Virus record (IMG/VR): IMGVR_UViG_3300044797_000180
Span: 1-23,656 of that record
DNA length: 23,656 nucleotides
From: a virus
Direction: 5' to 3' (one strand)
Shown here: positions 13,165 through 21,266 of the stretch, piece after piece
Position numbering within the stretch: the stretch's first letter is position 1
How the letters are laid out: each line of letters begins with the position of its first letter
Position numbers and translations under genes: made by a program
The notes under the pieces: model-generated
What the model was told of the DNA's origin: nothing
Database searches by the model: none
The model's input: the letters and a program-made list of their open reading frames with translations, nothing else

Positions 13165-13893
13165 TTATTGGATGCCGAACGAGACGCCGGCCAGGATCGA
13201 CGGGGTGGTGCCGGTGACGGTGTAGCTGACGCGCCAGTAGGCGTCGGTGATCGGACCGGCCACGCGGGCGATCTGCCCGCCCGCCGCCGTCGCGGTGGTG
13301 AAGGTGATGCGCGTCGTCGGCGAGCCGAAGCCCGACGTCGCCGCCGACTGGACAACCACGGCGATCGACGGCGAGGTCCCGGCGAAGCTCAGCGCGTTGA
13401 GGTTCGCGTAGAGGTACTGGCCGGTGGCCACGGCGCCGAGGTTATTGATCGTCCCGGTGCCCGACGCCGTCAGGGCGTTGCCCGGCGGCAGAGCGATCAC
13501 GCCGCGCACCAGGGGCCAGCTGGACGAGGCCGCCAGCTTGAACGAAGCCGCCTCGCCGACCTTGCCCCACACGTCGTAGGAGCTCTCCAGGACGTTGGTC
13601 AGGTAGCACAGCGCCTGGTCGGCCGCGCCCTGCGGGGCGACCGTGACACCGCCCAGGGCGGCGAAGTTGGCCCAGGCGTTGTCGTCGACGACGCCCAGCG
13701 ACCCGGCTTCCCAGAAGCCATTGACCGTGAGCTTCGCTTGGCCGAGGCCGGCAATGTACTCGTTCCAGCCGCCGGAGTTGTAGTTCGTGACATCGATCTC
13801 GGCGCGGGTCGCGGAGATGCCGACCTCGTTTACGTCGCCGGAGAGGTCGCCGCCCCCGATCAGGGTGCGGGCGTTTGTAAGCACAAACTTCAT
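13165..13893 (-). CDS. major tail (tube) protein
   Basis: The product has 242 residues. The N-terminal tube domain begins MKFVLTNARTLIGGGDLSGD and has ATRAEIDVTNYNSGGWNEYI (about 29-48), GLGQAKLTVNGFWEAG and WGKVGEAASFKLAAS. From about residue 134 a Ser/Thr/Ala-rich beta region follows (GTSPSIAVVVQSAATSGFGS), a typical surface decoration domain. It follows the tail terminator gene, which it overlaps by 4 bases (ATGA), in the standard siphovirus place. High expression is expected. The short paralog directly downstream covers only the tube domain. Confidence 0.8.
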   Translation of the reverse strand: MKFVLTNARTLIGGGDLSGDVNEVGISATRAEIDVTNYNSGGWNEYIAGLGQAKLTVNGFWEAGSLGVVDDNAWANFAALGGVTVAPQGAADQALCYLTNVLESSYDVWGKVGEAASFKLAASSSWPLVRGVIALPPGNALTASGTGTINNLGAVATGQYLYANLNALSFAGTSPSIAVVVQSAATSGFGSPTTRITFTTATAAGGQIARVAGPITDAYWRVSYTVTGTTPSILAGVSFGIQ

Positions 13894-14330
13894 GCGGTGC
13901 CGTCCCCGATGATCTCGACAGTGAAAGTGGCGCCCAGGTAGGTCGTGTCGCCCAAGGCGTAGTGCTGATAGCCGTCCACCTGGCTGACCCAGAGGTCCTC
14001 GCACCCGCCGGCGAAACCGGCGCCGCCGTACTGGACCCGGCCCGCCTCCAGGGCGGCCTTGATCGAGTAGTCCGAGGCGTAGTGCAGGTAGGGGTCCAAG
14101 GCCAGCTGCCCGGCCAGGTCGTCCGCGCGCGAGACCAGCACGACGATCTCCATCGTCATCTGCTCCGTCGTGTTGCGCATGGTGCGGTCGTACTGGAGCA
14201 GCTTCGGCGGGCGGATGTAGAAGGCGGGCACCGTGACCATGTCCGGCTGGTACCAGTAGGCCGACAGAGGCGCGGGCACCACGGAAGAGATCTGCGAAGC
14301 CATCGACTGGCGCAGGGCGGTGATGTCCAT
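13890..14330 (-). CDS. tail terminator protein
   Basis: The 146-residue product starts MDITALRQSMASQISSV, then YQPDMVTVPAFYIRPPKLLQ, then the strand-helix pair TMEIVVLVSRADD/LAGQLALDPYL. It ends TYLGATFTVEIIGDG. This order (N-terminal helix, proline-containing strand, VLVSRADD, then a YLGAxFTVE strand) matches actinophage tail terminators, which cap the tube and set the head-joining end. The start overlaps the adaptor stop by one base (TAATG). It lies just before the tube gene, as expected. Confidence 0.75.
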   Translation of the reverse strand: MDITALRQSMASQISSVVPAPLSAYWYQPDMVTVPAFYIRPPKLLQYDRTMRNTTEQMTMEIVVLVSRADDLAGQLALDPYLHYASDYSIKAALEAGRVQYGGAGFAGGCEDLWVSQVDGYQHYALGDTTYLGATFTVEIIGDGTA

Positions 14331-14947
14331 TAGGCAAAGCCCCCGCGGCGGTAGGGATCCGTCAGCGCCTGGACGTCCGGGTCGACCCGGGACACGCGCG
14401 CGGCGCCCCACTCGGAGCTGCCGAGGATGCCTTCCGGCGAGTCCTTGCGGCGGTAGAGCCGGGCGGCCTGGATGTAGGCGGCCTGGATGATGTCGTCCGG
14501 CACGTACGGCCAGCCCCAAAGGGCCGTGACGCGCAGCAGGATGTAGGGGTCCTGGATCACGCCTATAGCGCGGCGCGCGGCCGTGATGGGCTGGCCGATC
14601 GCCAGGGCGTTGTCCGGCATCAGCACGAAGTCGTTGCTGATGTCCGTCCACGTGCCCGTGGGCGCGCCGGTGTAGCCCTGGTAGCCCTCTTCGAAGATCA
14701 GGCCGGTGACCGAGCCGATGTCGTCGAGCATGATGCCGCCGCCGTCGACGTACCAGTGCTCGCGCTTGAGCGGGCTGTAGATCCGCTGACTGGTCTCGGT
14801 GTCCAGGTAGAACCGGCGCCCGCACATCTGGTCAATCTGGCGGCTGGCCGAGTTCAGGGCGTTGGTGAGCAGCGCGTCCCGGGCGGTGTCCGTGATGTTC
14901 AGCATCTGCTTCAGGGTCGTGATGTCGCCGTACGCCGGAGGAGTCAC
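14330..14947 (-). CDS. head-tail adaptor (connector) protein, HK97 gp6-like
   Basis: The 205-residue product begins YGDITTLKQMLNITDTARDA, then LTNALNSASRQIDQMCGRRF, the helical opening of connector proteins that bind below the portal. A beta section follows (HWYVDGGGIMLDDIGSVTGL). Conserved LLRVTALWGWPYVPDDIIQA and AARLYRRKDSPEG are near the C-terminus; WGWPxVPxxIxxA is a recurrent motif of this family. The GTG at 14947 overlaps the small upstream gene by 4 bases (GTGA). Confidence 0.8.
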   Translation of the reverse strand: MTPPAYGDITTLKQMLNITDTARDALLTNALNSASRQIDQMCGRRFYLDTETSQRIYSPLKREHWYVDGGGIMLDDIGSVTGLIFEEGYQGYTGAPTGTWTDISNDFVLMPDNALAIGQPITAARRAIGVIQDPYILLRVTALWGWPYVPDDIIQAAYIQAARLYRRKDSPEGILGSSEWGAARVSRVDPDVQALTDPYRRGGFA

Positions 14948-15048
14948 TTGGCGTCCTCGTCGGCCTTACTACGGCGGGACTTCGGCGGGGCCTGACGATC
15001 CGTCAGAGCGGCGCGCTTCTCGGCCGCAGCGGCCAGTCGGCTGTCCAT
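14944..15048 (-). CDS. 34-residue basic/acidic microprotein after the capsid gene
   Basis: The product starts MDSRLAAAAEKRAALTDRQ and ends in a charged tail (PPKSRRSKADEDAK). It is short, helical at the start and rich in Lys, Arg, Asp and Glu. The ribosome site AGGAGG with 5-base spacing is the best in the neighbourhood and the stop overlaps the adaptor start (GTGA), so translation is likely. No family is recognised. Small charged proteins in this place are common in actinophages; a capsid or connector accessory role is possible. Confidence 0.65.
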   Translation of the reverse strand: MDSRLAAAAEKRAALTDRQAPPKSRRSKADEDAK

Positions 15049-15056
15049 GTTGCCTC

Positions 15057-15075
15057 CTAGATAAATAGGCCGGAG
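15057..15075 (-). repeat. A/T-rich intergenic motif, copy 2 (CTCCGGCCTATTTATCTAG)
   Basis: It lies between the capsid terminator and the ribosome site of the 34-residue gene. It matches the intergenic copy at 22744-22762 at 17 of 19 positions and an internal copy in the tape measure gene (9951-9969) at 14 of 19. Candidates are an internal promoter downstream of the terminator, or an RNA processing site. Confidence 0.45.
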
Positions 15076-15084
15076 AGAACGACA

Positions 15085-15114
15085 GAGCGCCCCGCCGGTG
15101 AGGGCGAGGCGCTC
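15085..15114 (-). terminator. intrinsic-terminator-like hairpin after the major capsid gene
   Basis: A 12-bp stem (7 bp, one wobble, 4 bp) has a 6-base loop. The one mismatched pair (92/107 in the last digits) is C-A on the plus strand and G-U on the minus strand. The following minus-strand bases (TGTCGTTCTCTCC) are pyrimidine-rich rather than a pure T-run, so it may be a partial terminator or a mRNA-stabilising stem that raises capsid output. Confidence 0.6.
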
Positions 15115-15129
15115 GACGAACTGCCGGAC

Positions 15130-16572
15130 TTAGTTGAGGAACGAACCGCTGAAGGACGGGGTGACCAGACCGGTGCCCGAGATCTTCTGCTGCGCGCTGT
15201 AGCCGCCCGACTGGTAACGAAGGGTGGTGTAGGCGAAGTAGCCGTAGAGCACGAACAGCACGCCCAGGCTGGCGGCGTTGGTCTGCTCGGCGCGGATCAT
15301 CACGGGGGCGGAGGAGTCCTCCCACAGGATGGCCTCGCGGCGGTTGACCACGTAGATCTCGTCCTGGTTGGTGCCGCCGCCGAGGTTGGTGGCGATGTTG
15401 TTATCGACGATGACCGCCAGGCCGCCGAAGGTGCCGCGGTAGCCCGGGCCGTAGATCTGCTGGCCGGACTCGGTGCCGCCGGTCAGGAAGACGCCGCCGC
15501 CCTGCGGGGTGACGAACGGGTAGTTGTTCGCGCTCGTGGTGGCCATGATCGAGGCCCACCGGCGAGAGTGCATGACGATGACCTGGTCGCCTTCCTGAGT
15601 GTCCAACAGGACGCTTTCCAGGTTCGAGCGGGCAGACATGATCTGGGCGTAGAGGCCCTGGACCGTGGCAGCGCCGGCCGAGGCGGTGAAGGTGTTCGGG
15701 TTGGCAACCGCGCTGAGGCCAGTGGTGGCCTGGTTGATCAGGGTGTTGTCCAGCGTGGTGTTGTACTGGCGGAGCAGGTCGTCCAGGGTGACCTCTTCGG
15801 CGCCGGTGCTGCGCTCGATGGCCTGGCGAGACATGGTCTGCTGGGCGGCCAGGGTCTGGACCGGGATGGTGAGCAGGGTGTCGGCCATGTCCTGGTTGCT
15901 CACGGAGTTGTTCTGCGTGGCCTGAACGGCGACGGTCGAACCGGTCGTGATGCGGGAGATGTTGACGACCATGCCCTGGCTCGGCAGGTCCATCGGCCGG
16001 CAGACCTCAGCGAACGGACGCATGGCCTTGGCCTGCGGCGCGAAGAAGTCGGTCAGGTACTGGGGCACGGTCAGACCGACGAATGAGCCGGTGCTGGTCG
16101 CACGGTTCTGCCAAGCGCCCTTGCGCTCCATGCGCTCCTCGACCATGTGGCGCTGCAGCTTCTCGCGCGCCTCCCAGTTGCCCAGGGCGGAACCGGCCAC
16201 GTCCTGGATGAACGTGTGGCCCTTGGGGTCGTTGCCCGGGTGGTAGCTGCGCTCTTCCTGGCCAACGCGCGCGACGCCGTCGTAGGCGGGCTTCGCGATG
16301 CCCGAGGAGCGGACCTCGGTGGAGAGCTGGGCAGCGGCCTTGTCGGCGGCCAGGTCAGCCTCGAGCTGGGCGATACGCGCGTTGCGGAGCTCAACGCGGG
16401 CGTCGATGTTGGCCTTCTTGGAGCGGAGCTTCTCGACGTCGGCCACGGCGACGTCCTCGCCCTTGGCCTCCTGGCCGCGGAGCTCGGCCAGCTTGGTGGA
16501 GTGACCGGCGCGCTTCTCGGCGTCGGCAGCGTTCTCGCTGCGCAGCTGCGCAATGAGGCTTTCGAGAGTCAT
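15130..16572 (-). CDS. major capsid protein (HK97 fold) with N-terminal scaffold (delta) domain
   Basis: The product has 480 residues. Residues 1 to about 100 are a strongly charged coiled coil (LIAQLRSENAADAEKR; VELRNARIAQLEADLAADKA), the delta-type scaffold normally removed by the prohead protease. The rest is an HK97-fold capsid: GSFVGLTVPQYLTDFFAPQA, then RPFAEVCRPMDLPSQGM (E-loop region), VIVMHSRRWASIM, and FGGLAVIVDNNIAT near the C-terminal half. No separate scaffold gene is present, which agrees with the fused domain. The ATG at 16572 is preceded by AAGG. The gene is framed by hairpins on both sides, unlike the tightly overlapping neighbours, as expected for a highly expressed gene. 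Confidence 0.93.
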   Translation of the reverse strand: MTLESLIAQLRSENAADAEKRAGHSTKLAELRGQEAKGEDVAVADVEKLRSKKANIDARVELRNARIAQLEADLAADKAAAQLSTEVRSSGIAKPAYDGVARVGQEERSYHPGNDPKGHTFIQDVAGSALGNWEAREKLQRHMVEERMERKGAWQNRATSTGSFVGLTVPQYLTDFFAPQAKAMRPFAEVCRPMDLPSQGMVVNISRITTGSTVAVQATQNNSVSNQDMADTLLTIPVQTLAAQQTMSRQAIERSTGAEEVTLDDLLRQYNTTLDNTLINQATTGLSAVANPNTFTASAGAATVQGLYAQIMSARSNLESVLLDTQEGDQVIVMHSRRWASIMATTSANNYPFVTPQGGGVFLTGGTESGQQIYGPGYRGTFGGLAVIVDNNIATNLGGGTNQDEIYVVNRREAILWEDSSAPVMIRAEQTNAASLGVLFVLYGYFAYTTLRYQSGGYSAQQKISGTGLVTPSFSGSFLN

Positions 16573-16609
16573 TGGGTACCTTCGTGAGGGAGTTGGGGAA
16601 GCAGGAATG

Positions 16610-16633
16610 GCCCGACGGCATGGGCCATCGGGC
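16610..16633 (-). other. hairpin between prohead protease and capsid genes
   Basis: A 6-bp arm, one wobble and 3 bp close a 4-base loop. The odd pair (16616/16627) is C-A on the plus strand and G-U on the minus strand. No T-run follows. It lies 37 bases upstream of the capsid ATG and may be a 5' stabilising stem or processing site of the capsid mRNA. Confidence 0.45.
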
Positions 16634-16691
16634 GAGAGACGCGCCCTTGGATCGAGGGGCCAGGGCCTAAGCCGCGACCCGCCTCACGCGG

Positions 16692-17513
16692 TCAGCGCAG
16701 GTCGTCGTCAGTGACGAGGAAGGAGCGACGCACCGGGGCGACGACAGCCGCCGGGGTCTCGTACTTCGCGCGCAGCTGCTCGAGCAGCCGCCGCTCCGCC
16801 CGCTCGTCCATCGGCTGCTGAGCCGACCGGTTCGACGCGCTGGCGAAAGTGTTGGGGTTGGCGCCGTAGCCGCAGATCGACACGTCGCCGCGCTGCAGGT
16901 TGGCGGAATGGATCACGTACTGGCTGAAGTCCGGGGACCACTCGCCGCTGTCGATGACGAAGCGGAATGACATCTCGGACACAAGGCCGGAGTTGAGCTT
17001 CGGCAGGATGTAGGCGACGTCCGGGTCGGCGGGGTCCAAGAGAGCCCGACAAGCCAGACCCAGCTGCGTCTCCACGAGGTCCAGGTGTCCCAGCTGCCCA
17101 GCAGGGATAGTTGTCCGCGCAATCCGGCGTAGGTCGTCGTGCTGGAGGACAAGAGGAACGTCCAGACCAGCGCCCAGGCTGAGAGATTGCTTGAAGGCGC
17201 CGGGCGCCACGAGCTCGTCGTACGGGCCCGCCTGGTCGTACATCTCGTAGGGCGAATTTGTGCTGGAGGCAAGGCCGGTGAAGTACGTGTCCCCGACCGA
17301 GAAGCCGCCACCGTCGTCTCCGCTCCAGTAGCCGCCCGACGGCGTCATGCCGTCGTAGACGCCGGCGCGACACTGCGCCGTGAAGGTCACTGCGGCCGCG
17401 GCCCGACTGCCCGGCAGGTCGGAGTTGCGGCGCTGCGAGGGGCGGTCCTTGCGGGCCCGGTACAGCGAGGCGCGGCGCTCGGCGGCCTCGCCGATCATGT
17501 CGGCGCGGTTCAC
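16692..17513 (-). CDS. HK97-family prohead protease
   Basis: The 273-residue product should cleave the capsid delta domain during maturation. YDELVAPGAFKQSL (98-111) is the family's substrate-strand block. VPLVLQHDD (119-127) places the catalytic His125. LVSEMSFRFVI (177-187) carries the catalytic serine (Ser179 or Ser182). The C-terminal part has QRGDVSICGYGANPNTFASA (about 209-228), also conserved. There is a Gly/Asp-rich insert (SGDDGGGFSVGD) before the active region. The GTG at 17513 overlaps the upstream stop by 4 bases (GTGA), with GGAAGGGAC upstream. An in-frame ATG five codons later is a less likely start. Confidence 0.85.
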   Translation of the reverse strand: MNRADMIGEAAERRASLYRARKDRPSQRRNSDLPGSRAAAAVTFTAQCRAGVYDGMTPSGGYWSGDDGGGFSVGDTYFTGLASSTNSPYEMYDQAGPYDELVAPGAFKQSLSLGAGLDVPLVLQHDDLRRIARTTIPAGQLGHLDLVETQLGLACRALLDPADPDVAYILPKLNSGLVSEMSFRFVIDSGEWSPDFSQYVIHSANLQRGDVSICGYGANPNTFASASNRSAQQPMDERAERRLLEQLRAKYETPAAVVAPVRRSFLVTDDDLR

Positions 17514-17968
17514 TGGGTCGGTCCCTTCCGCAGCTCGTCCCAATCGACGGCGGCGAGCTTGACGGGCAACATTGCTTCGGGGTCGTCGGCATACGTCGCC
17601 AACGTGCGGTGCAGGCCGTCGGCCAGGACGCCGTCCAGCGCGGGCTGGGAACTTCCGCGGATGAAGAGGACCGGCGACAACGGCTGACCGGCCTCGATGG
17701 CCTTGGTCTGCCGCTTCACGCCCGGCACGTCGGCGTCCAAGAACGGCGAGCCCGACGCGCGCAAGATGTCCTTGGCCGCGGCCTGGACGATCGGCGCCGC
17801 CTTCAGCGCCGCGATGCAGGCGTCGACCGTGGCCGCCGGGAAAGCCAGCGCCAGGAACGAAGCGGCGTGGTCGTAGTCGGCCGGGTCGACCGTCTTGGAC
17901 CACACCGGCGCGGGCGTGTCCTGCTTGCGCGCGACCGGCGCGGACCGGTGGATGAAGATGTCCGGCAC
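17510..17968 (-). CDS. ParB-like DGxHR-motif protein
   Basis: The 152-residue product has PVLFIRGSSQPALDGVLADG, then LHRTLATYADDPEAMLP (about 103-139). The ADGLHRTLA stretch is the D-G-x-H-R core of the ParB/Srx-like nucleotide-binding fold, found in several phage head-region proteins. A helical Ala-rich N-terminal half precedes it. The GTG at 17968 shares one base with the portal stop (TAGTG), and its end overlaps the protease start by 4 bases. The biochemical role is not known; nuclease, NTP-binding or structural use are all possible. Identity rests on the motif and on the portal-protease location. Confidence 0.6.
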   Translation of the reverse strand: MPDIFIHRSAPVARKQDTPAPVWSKTVDPADYDHAASFLALAFPAATVDACIAALKAAPIVQAAAKDILRASGSPFLDADVPGVKRQTKAIEAGQPLSPVLFIRGSSQPALDGVLADGLHRTLATYADDPEAMLPVKLAAVDWDELRKGPTQ

Positions 17969-19557
17969 TAGTCCTCCACGAAATGGATGTGCACGGCGTC
18001 GGCCGATCGGCCCGCGGAGAAGAACTGCGTACCCGGCGGGGTGTAGACCGGCTGCGCGTCCTCCTGGGCAGCGCCGCAGCACGGGCACGAGCCCGCGTCG
18101 TAGAGGCAGCCCATGCCGACCGGGTTGCACTCGCAGCCCGCCGGGCAGGAGCACGGCTGGGCCGCGCTGTCGACCTGCGAGACGACGCCGTTGGGCAGAA
18201 CCGTCTCGACGTTGCCGCGCGCGACCAGCGACCGGACGGCCTGGTGGCACTCCTGGCAGTGGGCCTGGTCGGCCATGAGGGTGGCGCCGCCCGAGCCGTC
18301 GACCGAGTCGATCGGCATGTAGGCGCGGGCCTGCTTGCCCTTGGCCGCCAGCCCCTTCTGGTCCGGGTTCAGCATGGCGTTCGGGGTCGGCGGGGCCGCG
18401 CTGGCCTTCAGGTCCGCCAGCTCTTTCTGCTGCGCGGAAGTGAGCGGCGGCAGGTTCTCCAGCTCGCGGAACTCCGTCGGCGTGCGCATCTGCAGCGCCG
18501 CCTGGAGCTGGTAGAGCTGATGGCGGGACAGCGCGTCCATGCGGAGCAGCGCGTCCGTGTTGAACTTGATGTACCGCGGGTTAGCCAGCAGGTTGTTCGA
18601 GATGTACTCCTCGCGCCGGGCGATAGCCGGGCTGAGGTTGTAAATCAGGAACTGCAGGTTTCGCTGGTTGATGTTGGCGTAGGTCATCTTCGCCGCGCCG
18701 CCGCCGCCGGACGTGGCCACGTCGACCAGGTCGTGGGGGACGTCGAAGAATCGGCAGATCTCCTCAGCCGCGAACTGCTTGCCCGCCAGCCAGTTGAGGC
18801 CGGTCATGTCGGCCTTCATGGAGGAGAATTCCCAGTCGGCGCCCATGACCAGCGCGTCGCCGTTGGACAGCGTCGCCCGGTACTGGTCCTTGAATTCCTT
18901 GGCCTGAACGGGGTTCAGCGTCCGGGCCGTGTTCTTCATGACGACCGAAGGCAGCGTGCCGTTGTCGAGGAACTCGACGATGAACGAGTCCAGCGAGGCG
19001 TACGTGCCCAGCGCCCACGAGGCGTAGGCGACCGGCGAGAGGCCAATCTCCAGGCCAGGGACCAGGTTGGCGCGCTCGTGCCAGACGTCGGTGGGGTCGT
19101 AGACGACGCCCTTATAGCGGTAGCCCTGCACGCCGCCGCCAGCCATGCAGACGGCCACGTCGGTGGCCGGGATCAGCTCGATGCAGGCGGGCATGCCCAG
19201 GCCGTCACGGGCCGTGATGAGACCGAAGGTGTTACCGGCCCGGTCCAGGTCCATCTGGCTGGCGTAGAGCCACTCCATGAGGGACATACGCGGGCCGCCC
19301 GGGAACCGCAGGACCTGCGGCTTGGGGCACTCCACCTGGTAGCTGACGCCCGTCGCCGGGTCGGTCACGCGGCGGTAGACGTCCACCGGGAACGTGGAGA
19401 TGAGACTGGCGCGCAGACGCAAGCAGGCCCACACAACCGAGGTGTGGAAGGCCGTGTCCTGGGTCACCAGGCGGTTCGGGCGGGCGGTGCGCCGCGGGAT
19501 CAGGTCCTGCGGCGGCGGGAAAGTGATCTGGCGCTCCTGGCGCCCCCAGAGCGGCAT
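17968..19557 (-). CDS. portal protein (HK97 type) with a Cys-rich C-terminal extension
   Basis: The product has 529 residues. The portal core carries HTSVVWACLRLRASLISTFP (38-57), VWHERANLVPGLEIGLSP (158-175), EEICRFFDVPHDLVD (265-279), MTYANINQRNLQFLIYNLSP (291-310) and FNTDALLRMDALSR (332-345), all usual HK97-portal blocks. From about residue 425 the protein continues beyond the normal end. Ten cysteines lie between 434 and 494 (CQEC, CSCPAGCEC, C484, CPCC), a pattern suited to one or more zinc sites. It then ends GRSADAVHIHFVED. The ATG at 19557 has GGAAGG upstream. The portal forms the DNA channel at one capsid vertex and works with TerL. Confidence 0.9.
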   Translation of the reverse strand: MPLWGRQERQITFPPPQDLIPRRTARPNRLVTQDTAFHTSVVWACLRLRASLISTFPVDVYRRVTDPATGVSYQVECPKPQVLRFPGGPRMSLMEWLYASQMDLDRAGNTFGLITARDGLGMPACIELIPATDVAVCMAGGGVQGYRYKGVVYDPTDVWHERANLVPGLEIGLSPVAYASWALGTYASLDSFIVEFLDNGTLPSVVMKNTARTLNPVQAKEFKDQYRATLSNGDALVMGADWEFSSMKADMTGLNWLAGKQFAAEEICRFFDVPHDLVDVATSGGGGAAKMTYANINQRNLQFLIYNLSPAIARREEYISNNLLANPRYIKFNTDALLRMDALSRHQLYQLQAALQMRTPTEFRELENLPPLTSAQQKELADLKASAAPPTPNAMLNPDQKGLAAKGKQARAYMPIDSVDGSGGATLMADQAHCQECHQAVRSLVARGNVETVLPNGVVSQVDSAAQPCSCPAGCECNPVGMGCLYDAGSCPCCGAAQEDAQPVYTPPGTQFFSAGRSADAVHIHFVED

Positions 19558-19560
19558 GCG

Positions 19561-19725
19561 TTACGCCTTCCGGGTCGAGAGGAGCGAGCCGACGATCACG
19601 ACGAGGCCGGACGGGATGAGGCCAAACGGGCCGATGAACTGCCAGAGCCCGGCACCCGTGCCGGCGGCGACCAGGCCCAGACCGGCCAGGTCAAGCCCGG
19701 TCGTGAGGTCCAGCTGCTTCGACAT
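19561..19725 (-). CDS. small two-helix membrane protein between terminase and portal
   Basis: The 54-residue product starts MSKQLDLTTG and has two hydrophobic stretches (LDLAGLGLVAAGTGAGLW; GLIPSGLVVIVGSLL), then a basic end (STRKA). AGGAG lies 7 bases before the ATG at 19725. It sits 8 bases after the terminase stop and 3 bases before the portal start. Small membrane proteins occupy this place in some actinophages; the role is unknown (head assembly at the membrane or superinfection effects are possible). Confidence 0.65.
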   Translation of the reverse strand: MSKQLDLTTGLDLAGLGLVAAGTGAGLWQFIGPFGLIPSGLVVIVGSLLSTRKA

Positions 19726-19733
19726 GCGGGCTC

Positions 19734-21266
19734 CTAGATGAAGGCGGCGGAGAGGTCCTCCGGCGGCGCGAGCTTCCGCGCCAGGTGAGCGGCGCCCGCG
19801 GCGGCATACAGGGCGTCGCAATGGCCCATGTCCTTGCGCTGGAAGCGCCAGGAGCCATCGCCCGACAGCAGGCGCTGGGCGCCCGCAACGTGGGCGTTGA
19901 GTAGCGGGTCATCGCCGTGGCTGAGCTGCCCGGCGGTGACGAGCACCGAGAACTCCTGACACAGCTCCAGCACCTCGGAGCCGCCCAGGTCTATGACCTC
20001 GCCGTAGCGCCCGGGCACACCGTCGGTGTACTTGGCGGCCTCGCGGATCTCGTAGCCCAGGCCGGCCGCCGGACCGGACGGATACCAGCCCAGAGCCGCG
20101 AAGCGCGGGCGCTCGTTGACCGTGCCGACGTCCAGGCGCTTGGCCATCAAGGCGGCGATACCGTGCCGGGCTTCCTCCAGGGAATCCCACGCGGCGACCG
20201 ACTCGACGCGGACGCGGCCGTGCGTGCCCGGGAGGACGCACGCGGCGGCCAGGGTGACGTGGCGCCCGTCGGGGGCCGCGTCGATGACCGCGATGAGCGG
20301 CGCGTCCACGCGCTGCAGCGACCCGGACGGGTCGGCCGCGGCGGCCCAGGCGTGCTCGTCGATGGCGCCAGACAGCGACCGGACGCGCTGGCAGAGGACC
20401 TCAGTACGGAACCCGTTCGGCGGGTCCGTGGCCAGGGCAGACCGGATGGCCTCCTCCTGGACCGTGTGGCCCATGCCCGGGTTGGCCATGGCCCACATCT
20501 CCGGGTCGGCCAAGTCACAGCCGTCGGGCGCGGACCACTCGAACAGCCCGACCGTCTGGTCGCGGCCAGCCAGGGCCGAGTCGCGCAAAGAGTTCAGGAC
20601 GACCGACTGGTCGTCGCCCGCATTGGAGATGCACCAGATCTGGCCGCGCGGGCGGGCCATCACGGTCTTGGACAGCGCCGACCAGGACTTCCAGTCGTGC
20701 TGCTGGCGGATCTCGTCCATGACCAGCATGTCCACGCTGAAGCCACGGCCCGCGCCCTCGGTCGTGGCCGAGATGCGGTAGCGGCCGCCGCCGCGCAGGG
20801 CCAGCTCCTCGTCGCCGTTGGTCTTCCGCGGCGGGCCCGCCAGCTCCCGGGACAGCTCCGGGGACGCCTCGACGGCCTGGCACGCCCGGCGCCACGCCTC
20901 CTTGGCCGTGTCGCGGGACTGGGCCGCGCCCATGACCAGCCCGGCGCCGTCGATGTAGAGGCGCCAGAGGGCCAGGGCCACCACGAAGCTGGTTTTGCCG
21001 TTCTGCCGAGCGACGAGCGAGACCACGGTGCGGAATCGGTAGCGGCCGTCCGGCGTCAGCTCCATCGCGTGGATGGCCAGCCACCGCTGCCACGGCAGAA
21101 GCGGCACGCCCAGCACGAGCTCCGCGAAATCGGCCACCGCGTAGCCGTGCGAGGTCTTGCGGGTCAGCTCGCGCAGCGGCTCCGTGAACAGCCGAGGCTC
21201 AGCCGAACCGAAACGCTTAGCCGGAGTGGGCTGCTCGGAGCTGGGCGAGTGCGCTGGGTCCTGCAC
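19734..21266 (-). CDS. terL: terminase large subunit
   Basis: The 510-residue packaging motor cuts and pumps DNA into the prohead through the portal. Walker A is VARQNGKT (85-92). Walker B is MLVMDE (180-185, with Asp184-Glu185). The coupling motif is CISNAG (212-217). The nuclease domain has AVIDAAPDGRH with Asp329 as first metal ligand and GHCDALYAAAG with Asp484 near the end. The GTG at 21266 is chosen for its GGAGG site 6 bases upstream. It overlaps the small subunit gene by 50 bases. Length and motif spacing are normal for the family. Confidence 0.95.
   Translation of the reverse strand: MQDPAHSPSSEQPTPAKRFGSAEPRLFTEPLRELTRKTSHGYAVADFAELVLGVPLLPWQRWLAIHAMELTPDGRYRFRTVVSLVARQNGKTSFVVALALWRLYIDGAGLVMGAAQSRDTAKEAWRRACQAVEASPELSRELAGPPRKTNGDEELALRGGGRYRISATTEGAGRGFSVDMLVMDEIRQQHDWKSWSALSKTVMARPRGQIWCISNAGDDQSVVLNSLRDSALAGRDQTVGLFEWSAPDGCDLADPEMWAMANPGMGHTVQEEAIRSALATDPPNGFRTEVLCQRVRSLSGAIDEHAWAAAADPSGSLQRVDAPLIAVIDAAPDGRHVTLAAACVLPGTHGRVRVESVAAWDSLEEARHGIAALMAKRLDVGTVNERPRFAALGWYPSGPAAGLGYEIREAAKYTDGVPGRYGEVIDLGGSEVLELCQEFSVLVTAGQLSHGDDPLLNAHVAGAQRLLSGDGSWRFQRKDMGHCDALYAAAGAAHLARKLAPPEDLSAAFI

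Noticed and set aside
17983-19737. Long plus-strand open frame opposite the portal gene
   Set aside because: The composition (VRRDQ, RRHGHRDG type) is that of an antisense shadow; the minus-strand portal has recognisable motifs over the same bases.
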